Below are positions 1 to 5,862 of a stretch of DNA of 7,856 nucleotides, one piece after another (positions within the stretch are counted from its first letter, which is position 1; each line of letters opens with the position of its first letter). A model generated the notes under the pieces. It was not told where the DNA came from. It made no database searches and saw nothing but the letters and a program-made list of their open reading frames with translations. This stretch comes from Oscillospiraceae bacterium (GTDB lineage: Bacteria; Bacillota; Clostridia; Oscillospirales; Oscillospiraceae): assembly GCA_016296235.1 (NCBI GenBank), contig JAEDJR010000090.1, positions 1 through 7,856 of the forward strand. The letters are read 5' to 3'. Made by a program: the position numbers and the translations under genes.

Positions 1-557
1 TACGCTCTGGCGCGAACCAGGTTGGCCTTCCGAAGAGCGGCCAGTACCGGCAGCGCCACGGTGGACATCAGCAGGGTGGACAGCAGGCCGGTGAGGATCC
101 GCATGCCCAGCACGCCGAAAATCAGCGCATAGGAATAGTAGTCGTAGATGATGGAATCCAGGTAGTACACCATGGTGTTGCCCAGGCTCACCACCACGGC
201 CGTGACCAGGTTCACCGCGTAGTAGACCCAGGGACGGCGGGCGGAGAGAATGGTCTCCAGGGACATCTGCTTTTTGAACGCCAGCGTTCCCAGGCCAACC
301 AGCAGGCCGCGGATTGCCGGGGGCAGGATCCAGAGCAGCGTCGTGGGCGTAAAGCCGAAGTGCAGCATCTGCTCCAGGAACGCACCCAGGAAGCCGACCA
401 CAAAGCCGTCAATGGGGCCAAAGAGCATGGCCGCCAGAATCCCGGGCAGGGACGCGAAGGTGAGTTTGATGCCGCCGATGGTGACCGCCGCAGAGGACAG
501 GACAAAAAACAGGGCGATGAGCAGGGCGTCAAGGACGAGTCGTTTGGTTTTGGACAT
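1..557 (-). CDS. folT: Folate ECF transporter S component (FolT family), 3' end cut by window
   Basis: Membrane substrate-binding (S) subunit of an energy-coupling factor importer, which would take up folate with a shared EcfA/EcfA'/EcfT module not present here. The reading frame is open from the ATG at 557 to the window edge (185 codons, beginning MSKTKRLVLDALLIALFFVL), close to the usual 170-200 residues, so little is probably missing. It is strongly hydrophobic with about six membrane helices. Helix 1 holds an AxxxA pattern (A11-x3-A15), the type S components use to dock on EcfT, and is followed by the S-component-like stretch GIKLTFASLPGILAAMLFGP. The start is fixed by GGAGG eight bases upstream. 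The THF riboswitch in its leader is the best evidence that folate, rather than another vitamin, is the substrate. Family assignment is by recognition; the substrate is inferred from the riboswitch. Confidence 0.87.
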   Translation of the reverse strand, partial: MSKTKRLVLDALLIALFFVLSSAAVTIGGIKLTFASLPGILAAMLFGPIDGFVVGFLGAFLEQMLHFGFTPTTLLWILPPAIRGLLVGLGTLAFKKQMSLETILSARRPWVYYAVNLVTAVVVSLGNTMVYYLDSIIYDYYSYALIFGVLGMRILTGLLSTLLMSTVALPVLAALRKANLVRARA

Positions 558-594
558 AAAAAAAGCCTCCAATCACAGATTTTGGAGGAGGTTG
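558..594 (-). terminator. folT expression platform: terminator-like hairpin that also hides the Shine-Dalgarno
   Basis: Read on the minus strand, CCTCCAA (588-582) and TTGGAGG (572-566) form a perfect 7-bp stem around a 9-base loop. A C and seven T residues (564-558) follow, then the folT ATG (557). The GGAGG in the 3' arm is the only good ribosome site for folT. The same hairpin could therefore stop transcription at the U-run just before the start codon, or block ribosome binding, or both. The adjoining CAACCTCC (594-587) is perfectly complementary to GGAGGTTG (702-695) inside the riboswitch aptamer, which suggests an alternative ON-state pairing. That pairing shares only two bases (588-587) with the terminator stem. 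The hairpin is seen directly; the switching mechanism is inferred. Confidence 0.8.
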
Positions 595-616
595 ATACAT
601 CTATATAAAACATGCC

Positions 617-639
617 AAGTCCAAAGATAAGCTGGACTT
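617..639 (-). other. Linker hairpin in the folT leader
   Basis: AAGTCCA and TGGACTT form a perfect 7-bp stem with a 9-base loop between the riboswitch aptamer and the expression platform. No T-run follows, so it is not a terminator. It may simply hold the two parts of the leader apart, or act as a pause site. The function is unknown. Confidence 0.55.
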
Positions 640-643
640 CTTG

Positions 644-743
644 CTTAGGCGGTTGCGAGATCAGCATCGCGGAGCACGCTCCTTCGCCCGGCGGCAACCT
701 CCCATCCAACCGGTACTTGACGCGCTGGTCTCTACTCCCTGCA
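644..743 (-). promoter_or_regulatory. Tetrahydrofolate (THF) riboswitch aptamer
   Basis: The minus-strand leader contains the conserved THF-I riboswitch blocks in order: GAGTAGA (738-732), GCGTCAAGT, GGATGGGAGG, GGGCGAAGG, a small GGAG/CTCC hairpin, and a 3' CGCAACCGCC. Two long-range helices can be drawn. GAGACCAGC (minus strand, near 732-724) pairs with GCTGATCTC (665-657) apart from one C-A mismatch. GGTTGC (699-694) pairs with GCAACC (656-651). The latter corresponds to GGAUG/CAUCC in the Eubacterium siraeum riboswitch as I remember it, so pairing is kept while sequence differs. Position directly upstream of a folate transporter fits the known role: THF binding lowers expression of folate uptake genes. 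Boundaries are approximate. Confidence 0.9.
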
Positions 744-758
744 GCATAGTATGGCATT

Positions 759-786
759 ATTGTAACGGATTTTTCTAAAAATGCAA
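759..786 (-). promoter_or_regulatory. Probable sigma-A promoter of the folT leader
   Basis: On the minus strand TTGCAT (786-781), a 16-base spacer and TACAAT (764-759) form a plausible promoter whose start would fall just before the aptamer. The -35 overlaps the terminator stem of the upstream AI-2E gene. TACTAT (near 752-747) is an alternative -10 but has no good -35. Confidence 0.5.
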
Positions 787-814
787 GAGGAAATTTGATT
801 AAATTTCCTCTTGC
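777..814 (-). terminator. Rho-independent terminator of the AI-2E-family gene
   Basis: Minus strand: GCAAGAGGAAATTT (814-801) and its exact reverse complement (796-783) make a 14-bp perfect stem with a 4-base loop, followed by A and five T residues (782-777). The last codons of the upstream gene lie in the left arm, and its TAA stop spans the end of that arm and the loop (801-799). The plus strand has no T-run after the stem, so it acts in the minus direction. Confidence 0.85.
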
Positions 815-1911
815 TTCGCGGCTTCCCGTTTTTTCAGATCCTGGGCCACCAGAGTATAGACCAGGGCGAACAGGGGGATGGCCAGAATCATGCCGAAAAT
901 ACCGCCGAAGTTGCCGCCGACGATGATGGCGGCAAAGATCCAGATGGCCGGCAGTCCCACGGCGCTTCCAACCACATGGGGGTACACCAGCCGGTTGTCC
1001 ACCTGCTGCAGCACCAGAAAGATGACCAGAAACAGCACTGCCTGCCGCAGGGATACCATCATCAGCAGAAACACCCCCACGGCGCCGCCCAGGAAGGCTC
1101 CCACCACCGGCACCAGGGCCGTGAACGCGATCACGATGCCGATGAGCAGCGCATAGGGAATGCGGAACAGGGCCAGGGCCACCGTCACCATGGCGCCGAG
1201 AATCAGGGCGTCCAGGCACTGGCCGGAGATAAAGCTGCCGTAGATTTCGTTCATGGTTTTTCCGATATACAGCAGCCTTCTGTGGGTTTCCGGCTTCAGA
1301 TAGGCCCTGGACAGCCGCTTCAGGCCGTCAATCAGGCTCTCCTTCTGCATCAGCAGATAGAAGGAGAAGCACAGGCCCAGGAGGAAATCCAGCATCGTGG
1401 ACACCGCGCCGCCCACCAGATTGCCGCCGGACTGGAGCAGCTGCTGAATCAGACCATTCTGGAACATCTGCTGGATGACCTGTCCCACATCCAGCCGCTC
1501 CAGATCGCTGAACCAGCTCTCCGGCAGGCCAAGACGCAGCACGCAGAAATCCACCAGCTTCCGAATATAGCCGGGGAGCCGTTCCACCAGCATGGCGCCG
1601 CTGTCCCGGATTTCCGGCACCAGTCCCGCCACCAGAACCGCCGCAATTCCAACCACCAGCACCAGGGACAGGAGAATGGAAACAATCCGGCGGAAGGTGC
1701 GTTTCCGGAACGGGCCAAAGGTCAGAAACCGCTCCAACTGACGGACGATCAGGTTCAGGACAAACGCGATGACACAGCCATAGACCAGGGGCAGAATCAG
1801 TTCCAGCAGCATGCCGAAGCCCATCTGCACGGCGCCGAAATTCTGCACCGTGAAAAACAGCAACAAAATGCCCAGCAGACTCCACAAAAACCGTTTGCTC
1901 TCCTTGCCCAT
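799..1911 (-). CDS. AI-2E family transporter (PF01594-type multi-pass membrane protein)
   Basis: 370-residue integral membrane protein of the family that includes TqsA, PerM and YtvI. Members have been linked to autoinducer-2 export or Na+/H+ antiport, but the substrate of this one cannot be told. Layout: hydrophobic segments near 8-22, 32-56 and 76-98; a less hydrophobic region about 100-165 with amphipathic helices; further segments near 168-188, 232-250, 252-285, 288-303 and 318-357; and a charged tail. Family hallmarks are FISGQ (227-231), PVVGAFLGG (268-276) and QQVDNRLVYPHVVGSAVGLP (302-321), the last followed by a Gly-rich segment (GGNFGGIFGM). Length is normal. The start is preceded by AAGGA with a rather long spacer of about 11 bases. 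It lies 59 bases behind the htrA stop and may be co-transcribed through an intervening hairpin. Confidence 0.88.
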   Translation of the reverse strand: MGKESKRFLWSLLGILLLFFTVQNFGAVQMGFGMLLELILPLVYGCVIAFVLNLIVRQLERFLTFGPFRKRTFRRIVSILLSLVLVVGIAAVLVAGLVPEIRDSGAMLVERLPGYIRKLVDFCVLRLGLPESWFSDLERLDVGQVIQQMFQNGLIQQLLQSGGNLVGGAVSTMLDFLLGLCFSFYLLMQKESLIDGLKRLSRAYLKPETHRRLLYIGKTMNEIYGSFISGQCLDALILGAMVTVALALFRIPYALLIGIVIAFTALVPVVGAFLGGAVGVFLLMMVSLRQAVLFLVIFLVLQQVDNRLVYPHVVGSAVGLPAIWIFAAIIVGGNFGGIFGMILAIPLFALVYTLVAQDLKKREAAKQEEI

Positions 1912-1936
1912 GGCAGGTCACTTCCTTTTTATGAAA

Positions 1937-1961
1937 GCCGCAGAGGAAAGCCCTCTGCGGC
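1937..1961 (-). terminator. Hairpin between htrA and the AI-2E gene (partial terminator or processing stem)
   Basis: Minus strand GCCGCAGAGG (1961-1952) and CCTCTGCGGC (1946-1937) form a perfect 10-bp GC-rich stem with loop GCTTT. Only TTTCAT follows, so the U-tract is poor. It starts ten bases after the htrA stop codon. It could cut downstream transcription or protect the htrA mRNA end while letting some transcripts enter the AI-2E gene. Confidence 0.6.
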
Positions 1962-1970
1962 CAGAATGAC

Positions 1971-3299
1971 TCAGTTGCCGAAGCCGAAGGGATACTGGTA
2001 ATAGTATTCCTCCTGCTGCTGTTGCTGCTCCTGCTGAACGGCAGCCTCCAGCTCGTCCTGGCTGGGCTTTTCGTCCAGCACCACGGTGACCTCCACCTCA
2101 GCGCCCGCACGGAACAGGGTGATGTTGACGGTATCGCCGGCCTGCGCCTTTTTCAGCTCGGACAGCAGCGCCGGGTTGTTCTCCACGTCCACGCCGTCAA
2201 AGCGGATGATAATATCGCCCGCCCGGATGCCGGCCTTCTCGGCGCAGCTGCCGGGGTTGACGCTCTCCACTCTGGGGCCGATGGGCAGACCATAGTAGGA
2301 AGCCGTCTGGGAATCCAGGGTCCGGACGGTGATGCCCAGATAGGCCTGTCCCTTGACGTAGCCGTACTCCACCAGGTCGTAGGCCACCTTCAGGGCGTCG
2401 TTGATGGGAATGGCAAAGCCCAGGCCCTCGATGGTGGTGCCGGAGGATGTGGAGCCGGAATACTTGGCGGTGGTCACACCGATGACGTTGCCGTCCATAT
2501 CAAACAGCGGGCCGCCGGAGTTGCCGGAGTTGATGGCCGCGTTGGTCTGCAGCATGTTCTGGGGATTGCCGTCGGTATTGATCTCCCGGTCCAGAGCGGA
2601 GATGATGCCGTTGGTCATGGTGAAGGTCAGCTCGCCCAGGGGGTTGCCGATGGCGATGACTTCCTCGCCCACCTTCAGGGTATTGGAGTCGCCCACGGAG
2701 ACGGCAGGCAGGCCCTTGGCTTCGATCTTCAGAACCGCGATGTCGTAGCTGCTGTCGGAGCCCACCAGCTCCGCCGGGAAGGCGTCGCCGTTGAACAGCG
2801 TCACCTCAATGGTGTCCGCACCGCTGATGACGTGACAGTTGGTGATGATATAGCCATCCTCAGACAGGATAAAGCCGGAACCGGCCGCCGAGGCCACGGC
2901 CTCCTGGCCGAAGACGTTGGTGGTGGTCTCTGTCTTGATGCCCACCACGGAGTTGACCGTCAGGTCATAGACCTGGGAGGGCGTCAGGGTCTTGCCGGTG
3001 TTGTTGGTGGTCAGCTTGTCGGGAAGCTCATGCACCACCCGCTCAAAAGCAGGCTCCTCCTGCACCGTCGGAACCGGTTCTTCCGCCTGGGTGTCCTCAT
3101 GGCGCAGGCCGGCGATTGCCGTGGTCAGAACGGAGCCGCCGATGCTGCCCAGCAGCGCCACAACCGCAACCAGAGCCACGATTTTCGCGGTATGGCCGCC
3201 GCTCTTCTTCGGCTTCTCGGGCTGCTCCTGGTGATGGGGGGTATAGGAAGGCTCGCCCATGGGCTCGCACTCATAGTTCATGTTGTTGTTCTCATCCAT
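1971..3299 (-). CDS. htrA: HtrA/DegP-type (S1C) membrane-anchored serine protease with PDZ domain
   Basis: 442-residue envelope quality-control protease. Order: charged cytoplasmic N-terminus (1-37), one membrane helix or uncleaved signal anchor (about 38-64), an acidic linker to about 105, trypsin-like domain (about 106-305), one PDZ domain (about 315-408) and a Gln-rich tail. The catalytic triad is visible: His156 in TNCHV, Asp186 in YDIAVL, and Ser261 in INSGNSGGPL. The PDZ part shows YLGITV and AGIRAGDIIIRFDGVDV. The last 23 residues are unusual: a run of Gln and Glu, then EEYYYQYPFGFGN. I place the start at the ATG at 3299 because AAGGAG lies eight bases before it; a longer in-frame version reaching 3623 crosses the recG promoter and start and lacks family features. 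It is divergent from recG and followed by the AI-2E gene. I could not assign its promoter with confidence in the AT-rich stretch 3310-3395. Confidence 0.95.
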   Translation of the reverse strand: MDENNNMNYECEPMGEPSYTPHHQEQPEKPKKSGGHTAKIVALVAVVALLGSIGGSVLTTAIAGLRHEDTQAEEPVPTVQEEPAFERVVHELPDKLTTNNTGKTLTPSQVYDLTVNSVVGIKTETTTNVFGQEAVASAAGSGFILSEDGYIITNCHVISGADTIEVTLFNGDAFPAELVGSDSSYDIAVLKIEAKGLPAVSVGDSNTLKVGEEVIAIGNPLGELTFTMTNGIISALDREINTDGNPQNMLQTNAAINSGNSGGPLFDMDGNVIGVTTAKYSGSTSSGTTIEGLGFAIPINDALKVAYDLVEYGYVKGQAYLGITVRTLDSQTASYYGLPIGPRVESVNPGSCAEKAGIRAGDIIIRFDGVDVENNPALLSELKKAQAGDTVNITLFRAGAEVEVTVVLDEKPSQDELEAAVQQEQQQQQEEYYYQYPFGFGN

Positions 3300-3546
3300 A
3301 GGAATCGCTCCTTGTTGTTTGATGTCCTTATCATAAAAAGCAAATGTGAAAAATGTATGACAAGAGGAAAAACGATTTTTTAACATTAAAACGCGGGGAG
3401 CCCGCCTTAGTGTTCCCAGCCCGGCGGATCTCATACGGTCACGGTTTTGCACTGATACCATATCACACTTCCGCCGTGCCCGCAAGAGCGTGCCCTTGCT
3501 TCCTTGAGAAAAATTCGGTATAATGCTCTGGAAAGGAGGCGTTTCC
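3300..3546. other. Divergent htrA-recG intergenic region
   Basis: No gene is seen in these 247 bases. The htrA-proximal half (about 3310-3395) is AT-rich, and I could not place a -35/-10 pair with normal spacing for htrA: TTGTCA and TATGAT on the minus strand are 22 bases apart. GCGGG-GAG-CCCGC (3393-3405) is a short hairpin. The recG-proximal end holds the promoter listed separately. Confidence 0.6.
3496..3524 (+). promoter_or_regulatory. Sigma-A promoter of recG
   Basis: TTGCTT (3496-3501), a 17-base spacer and a perfect TATAAT (3519-3524). Transcription would start near 3531, giving a leader of only about 15-20 bases that is essentially the AAAGGAGG ribosome site. An imperfect dyad GCAAG-N8-CTTGC (3482-3499) overlaps the -35. 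Confidence 0.8.
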
Positions 3547-5595
3547 ATGGATCTGTTTTCTCCCGTTACCGCTCTGTCCGGGATCGGCCCCTCCCGGGCC
3601 AAACAGCTGGCGGGTCTCGGCATCGAGAGCGTCTACGACCTCATCGCCTACTTCCCCCGAACCTACGAGGACCGCACCCGGCTGGTGACCATCAGCCAGC
3701 TGGAACCGGATCAGCCGGCCTGCTTTGAAGCCATGGTCATCCGTGCCCCCCAGACCTCCCATATCCGCAAGGGGCTGAGCCTGACCAAGCTGACCGTGGC
3801 CGACGAGACCGCCAAGCTCAACCTGGTCTATTTCAACCAGCCCTATGCCGCCGAGCAGCTGCGCTATGGGGAGAGCTATATCTTCTACGGCGCCTTGACC
3901 GGGGATTACGCCCGGTATCAGATGCAGAACCCGTCGTTTGAATCCCCGGACCGCCCCGGCGTGGTCACCCGGCGGATCATGCCCATCTACAGTCTCACCG
4001 CCGGGATCACCAACAAGCTGCTCTCCCGCTGCGTCCACCAGGCCCTGGACGCCTGCCTGGACACCCTGCCGGATCTGCTGCCCCAATGGGTGCAGGCGCA
4101 GTACGGCCTGTGCTCCGTCCGGGAGGCCTATGCCGGAATCCACGAGCCGGCCGGCTTTGAATGCCTGGAGGCCGCCCGGAAACGGCTGATTTTCGAGGAA
4201 TTTTTCCTCTTCTCCGCCGGCCTGCAGCTGATGCGCAGCCGCCGCACCCAGGCATCGGCAGAGCCCTGCGGCGATCTGGATCTGGCCCCCTTCCTCTCGG
4301 CTCTGCCCTTCTCTCCCACCGGCGCCCAGCAGCGGGCCATGGAGGAAATTGCGGCGGATCTGGGCGGCAGCGCACCCATGAACCGTCTGCTCCAGGGAGA
4401 CGTGGGCAGCGGCAAGACCCTGGTGGCGGCAGCCGCCGTCTATCTGACGGTAAAAAACCACCGGCAGGCGGCCTTTATGGCCCCCACGGAAATCCTGGCC
4501 GGCCAGCACTTCCAGTCCCTGTCCCGGCTCTTTGCCGGTCTGGACATTCCCTGTGCCCTGCTCACCGGCTCCACGCCGGCGGCGGAAAAGCGCCGGGTCA
4601 AGGAAGGTCTGGCCGATGGCTCCATCCCCTTCGTGGTGGGTACCCACGCCCTGCTCACCGGCGACGTGGGCTTCCGAAATCTGGGCCTGGTCATTGCCGA
4701 CGAGCAGCACCGCTTCGGCGTGGCCCAGCGGGCAGCTCTGGCCGGAAAAGGCCGCAGTCCCCACCTGCTGGTCATGTCCGCCACGCCCATTCCCCGTACC
4801 CTGGCCCTGATCGTCTACGGCGATCTGAACGTCTCGGTGCTGGATGAGCTGCCGCCCGGCAGGCAGACCGTGGACACCTTCCTGGTGGGCGAGTCCATGC
4901 GGCCGCGAATCAACGCCTTCATCCGCAAGCAGGCCCAGGCGGGCCATCAGGTCTATGTGGTCTGCCCCGCCGTGGAGGAAAGTGAGACGGAGAGTCTCAA
5001 ATCCGCCGAGGTCTGGGCCGAAGCCCTGCAAAAGACGGTCTTCCCGGAGCTGCGGGTGGGGCTGCTCCACGGCAAGCTGCGCCCTGCGGAAAAAGAACAG
5101 GTCATGGGGGCCTTCGCCCGCCACGACCTGGATTTGCTGGTGGCCACCACGGTGATCGAGGTGGGCGTGGACGTGCCCAATGCCACGCTGATGGTCATCG
5201 AAAACGCCGACCGGTTCGGCCTCAGTCAGCTGCATCAGCTCCGGGGCCGGGTTGGCCGGGGCAAGGACAAGAGCTACTGCGTGTTGTTCACCGGCAACCG
5301 CAATCCCGACACCCTGGCCCGGCTGAAGGCCCTTTGCAAAACCAACGACGGCTTCAAAATCGCCGAGGAGGATCTGGCCCTGCGGGGCCCCGGCGACTTC
5401 TTCGGCAGCCGCCAGCACGGCCTGCCCCAATTCAAGGCCGCCAGCCTGACCCAGGACGTGGGGCTTCTGAAGCAGGCCCGGGAGGCCGCAGAAGCCGCCC
5501 TGTCAGACCCGGACTATGTCCGCGATCCCTCCTTCCCTGCCCTGCAGGCCAGAATTCAGGTGCTGTTCCGTGACGCGGAAACCACCTTGAATTAA
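3547..5595 (+). CDS. recG: ATP-dependent DNA helicase RecG
   Basis: 682-residue superfamily 2 helicase that reverses stalled replication forks and processes branched DNA (D-loops, Holliday junctions). The N-terminal part has the helix-hairpin-like GIGPSRAKQLAGLGI followed by YFPRTYEDR, then the OB-fold wedge domain (about 55-150) that splits the fork. Helicase motifs: Walker A GDVGSGKT (284-291, Lys290), DEQH (385-388) in place of DEAD/H, SATPIPRT, the GLLHGKL region, and motif VI QLRGRVGR (564-571). The end has the RecG-type GPGDFFGSRQHGLPQF. Length is typical. The start at 3547 is fixed by AAAGGAGG seven bases upstream; an in-frame ATG at 3523 lies inside the -10 box and cannot be in the transcript. 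Single-gene unit, divergent from htrA. A clear rho-independent terminator is not seen right after the stop. Confidence 0.98.
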   Translation: MDLFSPVTALSGIGPSRAKQLAGLGIESVYDLIAYFPRTYEDRTRLVTISQLEPDQPACFEAMVIRAPQTSHIRKGLSLTKLTVADETAKLNLVYFNQPYAAEQLRYGESYIFYGALTGDYARYQMQNPSFESPDRPGVVTRRIMPIYSLTAGITNKLLSRCVHQALDACLDTLPDLLPQWVQAQYGLCSVREAYAGIHEPAGFECLEAARKRLIFEEFFLFSAGLQLMRSRRTQASAEPCGDLDLAPFLSALPFSPTGAQQRAMEEIAADLGGSAPMNRLLQGDVGSGKTLVAAAAVYLTVKNHRQAAFMAPTEILAGQHFQSLSRLFAGLDIPCALLTGSTPAAEKRRVKEGLADGSIPFVVGTHALLTGDVGFRNLGLVIADEQHRFGVAQRAALAGKGRSPHLLVMSATPIPRTLALIVYGDLNVSVLDELPPGRQTVDTFLVGESMRPRINAFIRKQAQAGHQVYVVCPAVEESETESLKSAEVWAEALQKTVFPELRVGLLHGKLRPAEKEQVMGAFARHDLDLLVATTVIEVGVDVPNATLMVIENADRFGLSQLHQLRGRVGRGKDKSYCVLFTGNRNPDTLARLKALCKTNDGFKIAEEDLALRGPGDFFGSRQHGLPQFKAASLTQDVGLLKQAREAAEAALSDPDYVRDPSFPALQARIQVLFRDAETTLN

Positions 5596-5631
5596 CCCAT
5601 TTTGGGTGGTACCGTAGAAAACAATTCTGCC

Positions 5632-5730
5632 AATGCCTCCGGCGGCCTCTTCTTTCTGCTTGCCCAGAAAGAAGAGGAAGAAAGAAGGCATTCAAGGGGA
5701 GGGCTTTTTACCAGACGCCCTCCCCTTGAA
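5632..5730. repeat. Double-hairpin intergenic element behind recG
   Basis: Three nested or adjacent inverted repeats occur. AATGCCT (5632-5638) pairs with AGGCATT (5686-5692). Inside it, CCTCTTCTTTCTG (5646-5658) pairs perfectly with its complement at 5665-5677 (13 bp, 6-base loop). Next to it, TTCAAGGGGAGGGC (5691-5704) pairs perfectly with 5717-5730 (14 bp, 12-base loop). None is followed by a T-run in either direction, so they are not standard terminators. The strict symmetry and lack of an ORF with family features suggest a dispersed repeat of the kind scattered through Oscillospiraceae genomes. Copy number cannot be seen from one window. It could still end or stabilise the recG and amidase transcripts, which converge here. 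Confidence 0.6.
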
Positions 5731-5773
5731 AATCCCCTCCTCCGAAGACAGCCGGGTTTTCTGGCCAACTGTT

Positions 5774-5800
5774 GGGCAAGGTGCTTCGCGACCGTTGCCC
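5774..5800. other. Third hairpin in the recG-amidase gap
   Basis: GGGCAA-GGT-GC-TTC-GC-g-ACC-g-TTGCCC forms a stem of 11 pairs with two single-base bulges around a TTC loop. No T-run follows on either strand. It may belong to the same composite repeat region as the hairpins at 5632-5730. The rest of the 5596-5862 gap shows no gene. Confidence 0.5.
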
Positions 5801-5862
5801 CTGCCGAATGGCGGTATCCATGCAGCGTTCTAAGACTCAGAATACGATCCTGTCAATTACCT

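Noticed and set aside
212..1219. 335-residue minus-strand frame across the riboswitch leader
   Set aside because: Out of frame with both FolT and the AI-2E gene; Pro/Arg/Ser-rich shadow passing through the terminator and aptamer.
811..2001. 396-residue plus-strand frame opposite the AI-2E gene
   Set aside because: Extremely His/Gln-rich, the usual antisense image of a hydrophobic membrane protein; no ribosome site or motif.
2022..3383. 453-residue plus-strand frame opposite htrA
   Set aside because: Antisense of a well-supported protease with intact triad; composition is typical shadow coding.
3523..3546. Earlier RecG start at 3523
   Set aside because: This ATG lies in the TATAAT box; the ATG at 3547 has an ideal AGGAGG site.
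3300..3623. N-terminal extension of HtrA up to 3623
   Set aside because: It would cross the recG promoter and start codon, has no domain features, and the ATG at 3299 has a clear AAGGAG ribosome site.
3463..5430. 655-residue open frame on the minus strand opposite recG
   Set aside because: It is antisense to a full RecG with all motifs, is Gly/Gln/His-rich low-complexity protein typical of high-GC shadow frames, and shows no family features.
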